DNA from: Paracoccus contaminans
GTDB taxonomy: Bacteria; Pseudomonadota; Alphaproteobacteria; Rhodobacterales; Rhodobacteraceae
Length of the DNA stretch: 64,000 nt
Direction of reading: 5' to 3'
Assembly (NCBI RefSeq): GCF_002105555.1
Contig: NZ_CP020612.1
Location: 2,844,001-2,908,000 of the forward strand
In this document: positions 35,182 to 44,311 of the stretch, in pieces
Position numbering within the stretch: the first letter of the stretch is position 1
How the letters are laid out: every line of letters starts with the position of its first letter
Translations under genes and position numbers: made by a program
The notes under the pieces: model-generated
What the model saw: only the letters and a program-made list of their open reading frames with translations
The model's database searches: none
Told to the model about the DNA's origin: nothing

Positions 35182-36148
35182 CGATGATCGCCTTGCCCGG
35201 CTCGCCGGCGGCGGCGATGAAGTCCTGGGTCATGGTGGCGCCGAACCCTTCGAGATCCGCCTTCAGCTGCTCGCCGGGGGGGCTGACCTTCATGCCATGC
35301 TCGGCCAGGGTCTTGAGATATTCCGTGGCCAGTTCCTGCGAACGCGCGGTTCCGCGGCTGCGCGCCTCTTCCGCGCAGGCGGACAGCGCGCCGCGCGACG
35401 CCTCGTCGAGGCCGGCCATTGCATCGGCATTGGCGAACACCACGTTGCGCGGCAGCCAGGCGGACACGTCATAGAAATGATCGACGCTTTCCCAGACCTT
35501 GCTGTCCACCCCGGTCGAGCCGGAGGTGATCATCGCCTCGGCCACGCCCGTCGCGAGCGCCTGGCTCAGTTCGGCCGCCTCGATCTGGACGGGAATCATG
35601 CCCACCAGTTCGGCCAGCCGCGATGTGGCCGCGTTGTAGGCCCGGAACTTGAGCCCCTTGAGATCGGCGGCGCTGTTGATGTCCTTCTTGGTGTAAAGAC
35701 CCTGCGGCGGCCAGGGCACCGAATAAAGATAGGTCAGCTTCTGCTTGGCCAGCGCGTCCTTGATCGGCCCCTGCGCCGCATTCCACAGCTTGTCGCTGGC
35801 CTCATAGGAGGTGGCCAGGAACGGAATCGCGTCGATGCCGAACAGGCGGTTCTCGTTCTCGTGGGCGGAAAGCACCCGCTCTCCGATCGGGGCCTGGCCG
35901 GTCTGGACGGCGCGCTTGATGTCGCTGCCCGAAAAGAGCGATCCGTTCGGATGCACCACGATTTCCAGTGACCCGTTCGATTTCTCGCCGACGCATTTGG
36001 CGAAGGCGACTGCGTTCTCGGTATGGAAGTTGGTCGCGGGATAGGCGACCGGCATGTCCCATTTCTCGGCCGCGCCGGCGCCCGTGGCGGCGGTCACGGC
36101 AAGGGTCAGTGCGGCAGTCACGGCGGTTGCGGCAATCGCCTTCGGCAT
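35162..36148 (-). CDS. TRAP transporter substrate-binding protein (DctP family)
   Basis: 328 residues from ATG 36148, preceded by GGGAG on the coding strand. The signal peptide ends near ATGAGAAEKW. DctP-like segments are YPATNFHTENAVAFAKCVGE, VQTGQAPIGERVLSAHENEN and KFRAYNAATSRLAELVGMIP, where the Arg is the usual carboxylate-binding residue. FDAIPFL-type regions and Trp-rich stretches (VPWPPQGLYTKKDI) resemble family members that bind carboxylates or amino acids. Open sequence back to 36250 is outside the family pattern. It is the first gene of the operon and is divergent from pxpA, so a pyroglutamate-like ligand is plausible but unproven. Confidence 0.9.
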   Translation of the reverse strand: MPKAIAATAVTAALTLAVTAATGAGAAEKWDMPVAYPATNFHTENAVAFAKCVGEKSNGSLEIVVHPNGSLFSGSDIKRAVQTGQAPIGERVLSAHENENRLFGIDAIPFLATSYEASDKLWNAAQGPIKDALAKQKLTYLYSVPWPPQGLYTKKDINSAADLKGLKFRAYNAATSRLAELVGMIPVQIEAAELSQALATGVAEAMITSGSTGVDSKVWESVDHFYDVSAWLPRNVVFANADAMAGLDEASRGALSACAEEARSRGTARSQELATEYLKTLAEHGMKVSPPGEQLKADLEGFGATMTQDFIAAAGEPGKAIIDAYRGQ

Positions 36149-36238
36149 CGGCTTTTTCTCCCTTGCATGCGCGGGGTCTCTGGCGGGCCCCTCAGATCGC
36201 GGCAACCTTACGGGCAGGCCCGCGGCACTGTCCACTGG

Positions 36239-36252
36239 GCATGTGAACATGC
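36239..36252. promoter_or_regulatory. Perfect palindrome between the TRAP operon and pxpABC
   Basis: GCATGT-GA-ACATGC, a perfect 14-bp dyad, sits near the middle of the 173-base divergent region (TRAP start at 36148, pxpA start at 36322). It is centred about 97 bases from dctP and 77 from pxpA, so one regulator could control both sides. A GC-only dyad CGCGCC-CC-GGCGCG lies at 36275-36288. Confidence 0.45.
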
Positions 36253-36321
36253 GCCCGCCCGCACCCTTGGCAAGCGCGCCCCGGCGCGTTCATATGCCCA
36301 AAACCGAAGCGGGGGCAGGAC

Positions 36322-37092
36322 ATGGCGGCAAGGATCGGGCAGATCGATCTCAATTCCGATCTTGGCGAGGGGTTCGGCCCCTGGTCGATGGGCGATGACA
36401 AGGCGATGCTGGACATCGTGACCAGCGCCAATATCGCCGCAGGCGGCCATGCCAGCGATCCCGAGACGATGTTTGCGACCTTGGGCACCGCTGCCGCGCG
36501 CGGCGTCGTCGTGGGCGCCCATCCCGGCTATCCTGACCGCGAAGGGTTCGGCCGGCGGGTGATCCCCATGGCCCCGGCCGAGATCGGCCGCATGGTGGCC
36601 GCCCAGACAGGGGCGCTGTCGGCGCTGGCGCAGATGGCGGGCACGGCGGTGCGCTATGTCAAACCGCATGGCGCGCTGGGCAACCTGGCCGCCGCCGATC
36701 CGGCGGTCGCCCGCGCCATTGTCGCGGCGGTGGCGCAGCTGTCGCCGCGTCTGGCAATCCTGGCGATCTCGGGCACCGCGCTGGAACAGGCCGCGCGCGC
36801 CGAAGGGGTCGAGGTGTTTTCCGAAATCTTCGCCGACCGGGCCTATCTGCCGGACGGCCAGCTTGTCCCCCGTTCGCGGCAGGGATCGGTGCTGCATGAT
36901 CCGGACGCCATTGCCGAACGGCTGATCGGCTTTCTGGAAAGCGGCACGATGCCGACCATCGATGGCGGGACGGTGACGCTCGCCGCGCAGTCGATCTGCG
37001 TTCACAGCGACACCCCCGGCGCCGTGGCCATCGCCCGCGGCCTGCGCACGCGGCTGACGGCCGCCGGCGTCACGATTGCGCCTTTCCTGTGA
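36322..37092 (+). CDS. pxpA: 5-oxoprolinase subunit PxpA (LamB/YcsF family)
   Basis: 256 residues. The family signature DLNSDLGEGFGPWSMGDD is at the start, followed by SANIAAGGHASDP, GAHPGYPDREGFGRR, VKPHGALGN, EIFADRAYLPDGQLVPRS and ICVHSDTPGAVAIA. With PxpB and PxpC it hydrolyses 5-oxoproline to glutamate at the cost of ATP, disposing of a damage product and allowing its use as a nutrient. It is the first gene of pxpABC, overlapping pxpB by one base (TGATG). Confidence 0.95.
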   Translation: MAARIGQIDLNSDLGEGFGPWSMGDDKAMLDIVTSANIAAGGHASDPETMFATLGTAAARGVVVGAHPGYPDREGFGRRVIPMAPAEIGRMVAAQTGALSALAQMAGTAVRYVKPHGALGNLAAADPAVARAIVAAVAQLSPRLAILAISGTALEQAARAEGVEVFSEIFADRAYLPDGQLVPRSRQGSVLHDPDAIAERLIGFLESGTMPTIDGGTVTLAAQSICVHSDTPGAVAIARGLRTRLTAAGVTIAPFL

Positions 37093-37790
37093 TGGCCGAT
37101 ACTGCCGCCCCGCGCTTTGTCCCCGTTGCCGATCACGCGCTGCTGGTCGAATTCGGCACCGTCATCGACGATGCCGTGACCGACCGCGTGCATGCGCTTG
37201 ACCGCACCTTAGCCGCCGCCCCCTTTGCCGGCCTGCGCGAGACGGTGCCGGCCTTCGTCAATCTGCTGATCGACTTTGATCCGCTGGCAACCGACCATGC
37301 GACGGTCGAGGCGGCAGTGCGCGACCGGCTTGCCCGCCCGGCCATCGCTGCGCGCCCGGCGGCAACGCATGTGGTCGAGGTCTGCTATGATGCCGAGCTT
37401 GCCCCGGATCTGGGGGCGGTGGCCGAGCAGACGGGGCTGACAACCGACGGGGTGATCGCGGCCCATCTGTCCGGGCGCTACCGCGTGGGGATGTTCGGCT
37501 TTGCGCCGGGCTATGCCTACATGTCCGGCACCCCGGCCGAAATCCGGCTGCCGCGCAAGACGGCGCCGGTGCGGGGCGTGCCTGCGGGGCAGGTCATCAT
37601 CGCCGGCGCGCAGTGCATCGTCACCACGTTGGAGATGCCGGCAGGATGGTGGCGGATCGGCCGGTCCCCCACCCGCATCCTGCGCGACGACCCGGACCGC
37701 CCTTTTCTGTTCGATGCGGGCGACATCGTGACCATGCGGCGCATCGACCGCGCCGCCTATGACCGCGCGATGGCGGCCCATCATGGCTGA
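37092..37790 (+). CDS. pxpB: 5-oxoprolinase subunit PxpB (KipI-like)
   Basis: 232 residues from the ATG that overlaps the pxpA stop; a GTG at 37089 is also in frame. Family segments are PVADHALLVEFGTVIDD, GMFGFAPGYAYMSGTPAEI, LPRKTAPVRGVPAGQVIIAG and the Trp-Trp-Arg of PAGWWRIGRSP. PxpB resembles the N-terminal half of the allophanate-hydrolase-like pair and binds PxpC. It ends eight bases inside the start of pxpC, so the three genes are tightly coupled. Confidence 0.94.
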   Translation: MADTAAPRFVPVADHALLVEFGTVIDDAVTDRVHALDRTLAAAPFAGLRETVPAFVNLLIDFDPLATDHATVEAAVRDRLARPAIAARPAATHVVEVCYDAELAPDLGAVAEQTGLTTDGVIAAHLSGRYRVGMFGFAPGYAYMSGTPAEIRLPRKTAPVRGVPAGQVIIAGAQCIVTTLEMPAGWWRIGRSPTRILRDDPDRPFLFDAGDIVTMRRIDRAAYDRAMAAHHG

Positions 37791-38748
37791 GGCGCGGCTG
37801 AAGGTCATCCAGGCCGGTCCGCATGTCTCGTTCCAGGACGGGGGGCGGCCGGGGCTGATGCGCTATGGCGTCACCCGTTCGGGCCCGATGGACCGGCTGG
37901 CCCATGCGGCGGCGAACCGGGCGCTCGGCCGGGCCGATGATGCCACGGCGATCGAGATTTCGCTGGGCGGGCTGGTGCTTGAATGCACGGCCGGGGCGCT
38001 GTCGCTCTGCGTGGCGGGCGGGGGCTTTGTCGTATCGGCGGCCGGCGCCGCGGTTCCTGCCTGGGGCGTTCTGACGCTGCGCGCGGGCGAGCGGCTGGTC
38101 ATCCGCCCCGGCCACTGGGGCAGCTGGTGTTCGCTGGCGCTGGCGGGCGATCCGCAGGTGCCGTCCTGGCTGGGCCACACCGCCACCCATACCCTGTCGG
38201 GCCGGGGTGGCGGGCTGCTGAAGCCGGGCGCCGAGATCGTGGTCGAAAACGCACGGGTGATCGGCAACCGGCCCATCCCTTGCCCTGTCTTTGCCCGGCC
38301 CCTGCGCATGGCGGCGGTGGTGCCCGGTCCGCAGGACCACCACTTTCAGCCCGGCGCGATCGGGGCGCTGGTTTCGGCCCCCTGGCGTGTCAGCAGCGCC
38401 TATGACCGCATGGGGATGCGCCTCGAAGGGCCGCCGCTCGCGCTGGGGGATGCCCTGTCCATCCCGTCCGAGGCGATCGTCGCGGGGTCGATCCAGGTGT
38501 CGGGGGACGGCGTGCCGACGCTGCTGCTGCGCGATCACCAGACCACGGGCGGGTATCCCAAGATCGCCACGGTGCTGGGCTGCGACCTGGACCGGATCGT
38601 GCAGCTGCGCCCGCGCGATGTGCTGCGCTTCATTGGCGTCACCCCGGCCGAGGCGGTGGCGCGTGCCCGCCGTCAAACGGCGCAGACCCGGCAATGGCTG
38701 GAGCGGCTGGACAGCGGCGGCAGCGGGGCAGAGCCCGCCGCCCCCTGA
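37783..38748 (+). CDS. pxpC: 5-oxoprolinase subunit PxpC (KipA-like)
   Basis: 321 residues. Family blocks are VIQAGPHVSFQDGGRPGLMR, YGVTRSGPMDRLAHAAANRA, TLSGRGGGLLKPGA, RVSSAYDRMGMRLEG, GSIQVSGDGVPTLLLRDHQT and GYPKIATVLGCDLDRI. It is the carboxyltransferase-like/KipA partner of PxpB. The ATG at 37783 starts before the pxpB stop (8-base overlap). It completes the operon. No catabolic glutamate gene follows; mfd is convergent after 269 bases in which I see no gene. Confidence 0.94.
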   Translation: MAEARLKVIQAGPHVSFQDGGRPGLMRYGVTRSGPMDRLAHAAANRALGRADDATAIEISLGGLVLECTAGALSLCVAGGGFVVSAAGAAVPAWGVLTLRAGERLVIRPGHWGSWCSLALAGDPQVPSWLGHTATHTLSGRGGGLLKPGAEIVVENARVIGNRPIPCPVFARPLRMAAVVPGPQDHHFQPGAIGALVSAPWRVSSAYDRMGMRLEGPPLALGDALSIPSEAIVAGSIQVSGDGVPTLLLRDHQTTGGYPKIATVLGCDLDRIVQLRPRDVLRFIGVTPAEAVARARRQTAQTRQWLERLDSGGSGAEPAAP

Positions 38749-39017
38749 TCGGCCGCCGGTCAGCCAAGGCCCCGCCAGGCCCGCATCCGCGCACCGCCCC
38801 GGCCAGAGCCGCTGCCCCGGGCGGGCCCGACGCTGATCGCTGCCTTGCGCGGCGACCATCCGCAGCGGCCAAGACCTGTCCGGGGCGCCGCGGGATGGCA
38901 GGCCGATCCCGACAGCGCGGGCATACCCTGCCCGGCATGCGGCATCCTTGAACGACGGCCGCCGCTGCCATGCACCCGGCTGGGCATGCCATCAGGGGCG
39001 AGGCTCCGCCCCCGCGG

Positions 39018-42000
39018 TCAGCGTGATCCCTGCCGCGCCGCCCCGGCACCGGCGCCCTTGCGCCGGCCGCCATCGCGCGCCGGGGGGGGCGGCTTTTCCG
39101 CCGCCCCCTTATCGGCGCTGCCGGGTTGCGCCCGGCCTGCCTCGCGGATCTTGAGCGCAAGGTCCTTGGCGATGGCAAAGGCGCCCTTGATGCGATCGGC
39201 ATCGGTCGGCCACGGGGCGCTGACGACCAGCTTGTTGTCGGAAATCCGCGCCGCGCCCTTCTGTTCCTGCAGATATTCGACCAGCCCGCCAGGGTTGGGG
39301 AACTTGTCCTGATGAAACTGGATGGTCGCGCCCTTGGGGCCGGCGACCAGCGAGGCGATATTGGCCTTTTTCGCCATCGCCTTGATGCGGATGACCAGCA
39401 GCAGCGTGTTGACCTCGCGCGGCAGCGGGCCGAAGCGGTCGATCAGTTCGGCGGCAAAGCCTTCCAGCTCGACCTTGGTGGTCAGCTGCGACAGGCGGCG
39501 ATACAGGTCCAGCCGCACGTCCAGATCGGGGATGAAGCTTTCCGGGATCGTCACCGGCACGCCCAGCGTCAGTTGCGGCGCCCATTCATCGTCGGGGGTG
39601 CCCTCGATCTCGCCCGATTTCAGCTTGGCGATCGTCTCCTCGAGCATCGCCTGGTAGAGCTCGAAGCCGACCTCCTTGATATGGCCGGACTGTTCCTCGC
39701 CCAGCAGGTTGCCGGCGCCGCGCAGGTCCAGATCCTGGCTGGCGAGGTTGAACCCCGCGCCAAGGCTGTCGATGGACCCCAGGAACTTGAGCCGCCGCAT
39801 CGCCTGCGGCGTCAGCGGCACGCGCGGCTTGGTCGTCAGATAGCAATAGGCGCGGGTGCGCGAACGGCCCACCCGCCCCCTGATCTGGTAAAGCTGCGCC
39901 AGCCCGAACATGTCGGCGCGCCAGACGACCATCGTGTTGGCGCGGGGGATGTCGAGCCCGCTTTCCACGATGCTGGTGGCCAGCAGCACGTCATGGCCGC
40001 CATCGTAAAAGGCGTTCATCCGCTGGTCCAGATCGCCCGCCGCAAGCTGGCCATGGGCAACCAGATAGCTGACCTCGGGGACATGCTCGCGCAGCCAGTC
40101 CTCCACCTCGGGCAGGTCGGACAGTCGCGGGACGACCAGGAAGGACTGGCCGCCCCTGTATTTCTCGCGCAGCAGCGCCTCGCGGATGGTGACGCTGTCG
40201 AATTCGGACACATAGGTGCGGATCGCCAGCCGGTCCACCGGCGGCGTGCCGATCACCGACAGATCGCGCACCCCGGTCAGCGACAATTGCAGCGTGCGCG
40301 GGATGGGCGTCGCCGTCAGCGTCAGGACGTGAATGTCCGAGCGCAGTTCCTTCAGCCGTTCCTTGTGGGCGACGCCGAAATGCTGCTCCTCGTCGATCAC
40401 CAGCAGGCCCAGATCCTTGAAGCGGACCTGCTTGGCCAGCACCGCATGGGTGCCGACGACGATATCCACCGAGCCGTCGGCCAGCCCCGCCCGTGTCGCC
40501 GCTGCATCCTTGGCGCTGACGAACCGCGACAGGGGACGAACATTGATCGCGGTGCCGCGGAAACGCTCGGCAAAGCTGCGGTAATGCTGGCGCGCCAGCA
40601 GCGTCGTCGGGGCGACCACCGCGACCTGCTTGCCCTGGCTGGCAGCCAGGAAGGCGGCGCGCATCGCCACCTCGGTTTTGCCAAAGCCCACATCGCCGAC
40701 GACCAGCCGGTCCATCGGGCGGCCCGCCGCCATGTCCTCGGCCACGTCGGCGATGGCGGCGGCCTGATCGTCGGTTTCGGTCCAGGGGAAACGGGCGGCA
40801 AAGGCCTCCCATTCGTGGCGTTCGGGTTCCAGCACCGGGGCGGCGCGCAGCATCCGTTCGGCGGCAACCCGCATCAGCCGGTCGGCGATCTGGCGGATGC
40901 GCTCCTTCAGCCGCGCCTTGCGGGCCTGCCAGGCCCCGCCGCCCAGCTTGTCGAGCAAGCCTTCCTCGTGGCCGTAACGGGTCAGCAGCTCGATATTCTC
41001 GACCGGCAGATACAGCCGGTCGCCGCCCGCATATTCCAGCGCCACGCAGTCATGGGGCACGCCCAGCGCGCGGATCGTCTCGAGCCCCGTATAGCGGCCG
41101 ATGCCGTGTTCGACATGAACGACCAGATCGCCCGGCGTCAGCGAGGTGGTATCCTTGAGGAAGTTTTCCGCCCGCCGCCGCTTCCTCGCGCCCCGCACCA
41201 AGCGGTCGCCCAGAACATCCTGTTCCGAGATGACCGCGAGCGGCCCGGTTGCCTGCCCATCCGCGACGAACCCTTCCTCGAGCGGCCAGACGGCCAGCCC
41301 CAACGCGCCTTTCGCATCAGGAAGGGCGCGGATGTCGTCGATGGGCGCCCCGGTCAGCCCCTCATCGGCCAGCAGCCCGGCAAGGCGTTCGCGTGCGCCC
41401 TCGGAGAACGAGGCGATGACGACGCGGCGGGTTTTCTGCAATTCGCGCACATGGGCGGCCAGCGCGCCGAACAGGTCGGCCTTTTCAGCCTGCCGTTCGG
41501 GGGCAAAGCTGCGCCCCGCCCCGCCGCCCGCGTCCAGCACCCCCGGCCCCGGCGGGCGTGCCAGCACCGACAGGCGGATCACCCGGTGCGCACCCAGCCA
41601 GCGGTTCCATTCCGCCTCGTCCGCGAACAGGGCCTGCGGCTCGACCGGGCGATAGACGGTGTCGGCGGCGCCCTTGCGGCCCATCGCCTCGCGCCGGGCA
41701 TCGAACTGTTCGGTGATCGTTTCCCAGCGGGCGGCGCGGTGCTGATCAAGATGATCGTCCAGCATCACCGCGGCGCCGGGCAGATAGTCCAGCAGCGTGT
41801 CCAGCCGTTCGTGAAACCATGGCAGCCAGTGTTCCATCCCGGCGACCTTTTGGCCCGCGCTGACCGATTCATACAGCGGATCGTTGCCGCCCCCGCCATA
41901 GGCGGCGCGGTAGTTCTGGCGGAAACGGGCGATCGCATCCTCGTCCAGGACAACCTCGGACATGGGCGCGATCTCGACCCGGTCGCGTTCGCCGGTGGAG

Positions 42001-42575
42001 CGCTGGGTCTGGGGGTCGAACCCGCGGATGCCGTCCAGCACGTCCCCGAACAGGTCCAGCCGCACCGGACCGGACCCGCCGGGGGGATAGATGTCGATGA
42101 TCCCGCCGCGGACCGCGTAATCGCCCGGCTCGGTCACGGTCGGGGCCTGGGAAAAGCCCATGCGCGCCAGAAAACCGCGCAGCTGCGCCTCGTCCAGCCG
42201 CTCGCCCTTGCGGGCGATGAAGCTGGCCGCGCGCACCGTATCGGCGGCCGGCACCCGCTGCAGCGCGGCGTTCACGGTCGTCAGCAGGACGAAGGGGGGC
42301 TTGATGCTGCCGCTCGCCAGCGCGGCCAGCACCTGCAGACGCTGCGCCATGATCTCGCCCGAGGGCGAGACGCGGTCATAGGGGGTGGTGTCCCAGGCGG
42401 GGAATTCCAGCACGGCAAGCTGCGGGGCAAAGAAGGCCAGCGCCGCGCGCATCGCGGCCATGCGGCGGTCGTCGCGGGCGACATGGATGACGGGCGCGCC
42501 GCGCGCCGCCTCGCGCGCGAGAAGGGCGGCGTCGAAGCCTTCGGGCGCGCCGGACAGGATCAGGGTTTCGGCCAT
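39018..42575 (-). CDS. mfd: Transcription-repair coupling factor Mfd
   Basis: 1185 residues, close to the family length. In order: UvrB-homology domains at the N-terminus (IIDIYPPGGSGPVRLDLFGD), the RNA polymerase interaction domain (LTPGDLVVHVEHGIGRYTGL), and the SF2 helicase core with GDVGFGKTEVAMRAAFLA, DEEQHFGVAHKERLK, TATPIPRTL and QIRGRVGRSRTRAYCY, then a C-terminal domain. Mfd pushes stalled RNA polymerase off damaged DNA and recruits UvrA. The C-terminus ends in a basic Pro/Ala/Gly-rich tail (about 40 residues). A very long antisense open frame covers it and is a codon-bias shadow. Confidence 0.97.
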   Translation of the reverse strand: MAETLILSGAPEGFDAALLAREAARGAPVIHVARDDRRMAAMRAALAFFAPQLAVLEFPAWDTTPYDRVSPSGEIMAQRLQVLAALASGSIKPPFVLLTTVNAALQRVPAADTVRAASFIARKGERLDEAQLRGFLARMGFSQAPTVTEPGDYAVRGGIIDIYPPGGSGPVRLDLFGDVLDGIRGFDPQTQRSTGERDRVEIAPMSEVVLDEDAIARFRQNYRAAYGGGGNDPLYESVSAGQKVAGMEHWLPWFHERLDTLLDYLPGAAVMLDDHLDQHRAARWETITEQFDARREAMGRKGAADTVYRPVEPQALFADEAEWNRWLGAHRVIRLSVLARPPGPGVLDAGGGAGRSFAPERQAEKADLFGALAAHVRELQKTRRVVIASFSEGARERLAGLLADEGLTGAPIDDIRALPDAKGALGLAVWPLEEGFVADGQATGPLAVISEQDVLGDRLVRGARKRRRAENFLKDTTSLTPGDLVVHVEHGIGRYTGLETIRALGVPHDCVALEYAGGDRLYLPVENIELLTRYGHEEGLLDKLGGGAWQARKARLKERIRQIADRLMRVAAERMLRAAPVLEPERHEWEAFAARFPWTETDDQAAAIADVAEDMAAGRPMDRLVVGDVGFGKTEVAMRAAFLAASQGKQVAVVAPTTLLARQHYRSFAERFRGTAINVRPLSRFVSAKDAAATRAGLADGSVDIVVGTHAVLAKQVRFKDLGLLVIDEEQHFGVAHKERLKELRSDIHVLTLTATPIPRTLQLSLTGVRDLSVIGTPPVDRLAIRTYVSEFDSVTIREALLREKYRGGQSFLVVPRLSDLPEVEDWLREHVPEVSYLVAHGQLAAGDLDQRMNAFYDGGHDVLLATSIVESGLDIPRANTMVVWRADMFGLAQLYQIRGRVGRSRTRAYCYLTTKPRVPLTPQAMRRLKFLGSIDSLGAGFNLASQDLDLRGAGNLLGEEQSGHIKEVGFELYQAMLEETIAKLKSGEIEGTPDDEWAPQLTLGVPVTIPESFIPDLDVRLDLYRRLSQLTTKVELEGFAAELIDRFGPLPREVNTLLLVIRIKAMAKKANIASLVAGPKGATIQFHQDKFPNPGGLVEYLQEQKGAARISDNKLVVSAPWPTDADRIKGAFAIAKDLALKIREAGRAQPGSADKGAAEKPPPPARDGGRRKGAGAGAARQGSR

Positions 42576-42618
42576 GCGCGGTGAGGTAAAGCGCCCAAGG
42601 CCAGAGTCAAGCGCCCCT

Positions 42619-43179
42619 TCACAAGCCGTTCGGATGCAGCGCCAGCCAGCGCGTGCCCCAGATGGCCGCCGCCGCGACAGACACCGCCGACAGGATCATC
42701 GTGGCCCGCAGATGCCGCGCAATCGCCGCAGCCGCATCTGCCGCGGCGGCATCGGGCGCAAGGCGGCCCTCCCCCGCCGCCCCCACGATCCGGTCCAGCC
42801 GCCCGGCCAGCCGCAGCCGAAGCGCCGCCAGCAGCGCCAGCGGCCCCAGCAGCAGGACCAGCGCCTGCGCGAACTGCCGGTCGAACAGAAACCCCAGCGC
42901 CGCCAGGGAACTGAGCGCAAAGGCCGCCGCCGCCGTGAGGATCGCCCCATCGCGCGGCGCAATCCGCCAGCGCGGCGCGGTCAGCGACACCCAGTCCAGC
43001 AGCGCCATCCGCGCGGGCCCGTCCGACCCGCGCCCCCGCACCCTGCGCACCAGATCGGACGGCACCCCCAGCGCCCCGCGCCCCAGCCATGTCCAGAGCC
43101 CGGCGAGCAGCAGCCAGTACCACACCGAGGCGAAGGACCGCGTGTCCATAACCGCCATCAGGCCGCTGATGCCCGTCAT
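42619..43179 (-). CDS. Membrane protein resembling 'SufBCD complex component' family
   Basis: 186 residues with GAGG five bases before ATG 43179. The start MDTRSFASVWYWLLLAGLWTW followed by GALGVPSDLVRRVRGRG resembles a Rhodobacteraceae membrane protein family that databases often label as a component of a SufBCD complex, a label I know of no experiment for. Three or four hydrophobic segments are seen (AALGFLFDRQFAQALVLLLG; the C-terminal ATMILSAVSVAAAAIWG). The gene overlaps nothing and is divergent from hemB. Alternative ATGs at 43158 and 43149 would shorten it slightly. Confidence 0.65.
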   Translation of the reverse strand: MTGISGLMAVMDTRSFASVWYWLLLAGLWTWLGRGALGVPSDLVRRVRGRGSDGPARMALLDWVSLTAPRWRIAPRDGAILTAAAAFALSSLAALGFLFDRQFAQALVLLLGPLALLAALRLRLAGRLDRIVGAAGEGRLAPDAAAADAAAAIARHLRATMILSAVSVAAAAIWGTRWLALHPNGL

Positions 43180-43278
43180 ACCCGCCTCATGTCCCGGTTG
43201 GCCGGCGGGCATCCTAGCCGCGCGCGCCTGCGCGCGGCAAGCGGTCCTCGGTTGCGCCGGCCCGGTGCGTCGTGCCAG

Positions 43279-43292
43279 TTGAGGCAAGTCAA
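43279..43292. promoter_or_regulatory. FNR/FnrL-type box upstream of hemB
   Basis: TTGAGGCAAGTCAA keeps both FNR half-sites exactly (TTGA-N6-TCAA). It is centred about 21 bases upstream of the hemB ATG. FnrL is the oxygen sensor that controls several tetrapyrrole genes in Rhodobacter and Paracoccus relatives. The site is so near the start codon that repression is as likely as activation. Confidence 0.5.
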
Positions 43293-43306
43293 TCCAAGGT
43301 GCCGCC

Positions 43307-44311
43307 ATGCCCGCCACGCCGATCGTCGCCCCCTTTCCCGCCGCCCGCCTGCGCCGGCTGCGCCGCACGCCCGCATTGCGCGCGCTGACGGCCGAACATC
43401 GCCTGTCCGTCCAGAACCTGATCTGGCCGATCTTCGTGACCGAGGTCGCGGGCGGCGAGGGCGAGATCGCCTCGATGCCCGGCGTCGAGCGGCTGACGCT
43501 GGACGGCGCGCAGCGCGCCGCCGAACGGGCGGCGCGCCTTGGGATTCCGGCGGTCTGCATCTTTCCCCACTCGGACCCCGACCTGAAGACCGACGGGTGC
43601 GAACGCGCCTGGGACCCCGAGAACATCGGCAACCGGGCGATCCGCGCGATCAAGGATGCCGTGCCCGATCTGGCGGTGATGACCGACATCGCGCTCGACC
43701 CCTACAACGCCAGCGGCCATGACGGGCTGGTGCGGGATGGCGTGATCCTGAACGACGAAAGCGTCGAGGCGCTGGTGCGCATGGGTCTGGCGCAGGCCGA
43801 GGCGGGGGCCGACATCCTCGGCCCCTCGGACATGATGGACGGGCGCATCGGGGCGCTGCGCGGCGCGCTGGAACGGGCCGGCCACGGGGATGTGGCGATC
43901 CTGTCCTATGCGGCGAAATACGCGTCGGGGTTCTACGGCCCGTTCCGCGATGCGGTTGGCGCCTCGGGCCGGCTGGTCGGCGACAAGAAGACCTATCAGA
44001 TCGACCCCGCCAACCGGGACGAGGCGCTGCGCTGCGTGGCGCGCGATCTGGCCGAGGGCGCCGACATGGTGATGGTCAAGCCGGGGATGCCCTATCTGGA
44101 CCTGTGCCGCGAGGTCAAGGATAGCTTCGGCGCGCCGACCTATGCCTATCAGGTCAGCGGCGAATATGCGATGATCGAAGGCGCGGTGCGCGCCGGCTGG
44201 CTGAAACCCGAAGTGGTGCTGGAAAGCCTGCTGTGCTTCCGCCGCGCCGGCTGTGACGGCATCCTGACCTATTACGCCCCGCAAGTGGCCGCGCTGCTGG
44301 CGCAGGGCTGA
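43307..44311 (+). CDS. hemB: Delta-aminolevulinic acid dehydratase (porphobilinogen synthase)
   Basis: 334 residues. The two active-site lysines are in AAKYASGFYGPFRDA and MVMVKPGMPYLD. GRIGALRGAL and YQVSGEYAMIEGA are further family blocks. At the metal site the sequence reads DIALDPYNASGHDG rather than the Cys-rich zinc form, so this is the Mg2+/K+-dependent type usual in alphaproteobacteria. It joins two aminolevulinate molecules to form porphobilinogen for heme and cobalamin. AAGGTG precedes the ATG. The upstream FNR-like box suggests oxygen control. Confidence 0.96.
   Translation: MPATPIVAPFPAARLRRLRRTPALRALTAEHRLSVQNLIWPIFVTEVAGGEGEIASMPGVERLTLDGAQRAAERAARLGIPAVCIFPHSDPDLKTDGCERAWDPENIGNRAIRAIKDAVPDLAVMTDIALDPYNASGHDGLVRDGVILNDESVEALVRMGLAQAEAGADILGPSDMMDGRIGALRGALERAGHGDVAILSYAAKYASGFYGPFRDAVGASGRLVGDKKTYQIDPANRDEALRCVARDLAEGADMVMVKPGMPYLDLCREVKDSFGAPTYAYQVSGEYAMIEGAVRAGWLKPEVVLESLLCFRRAGCDGILTYYAPQVAALLAQG

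Noticed and set aside
39126..42584. A 1152-codon open frame antisense to mfd
   Set aside because: It mirrors mfd exactly, has no start context or family resemblance, and such shadows are expected opposite GC-rich genes with strong third-position bias.
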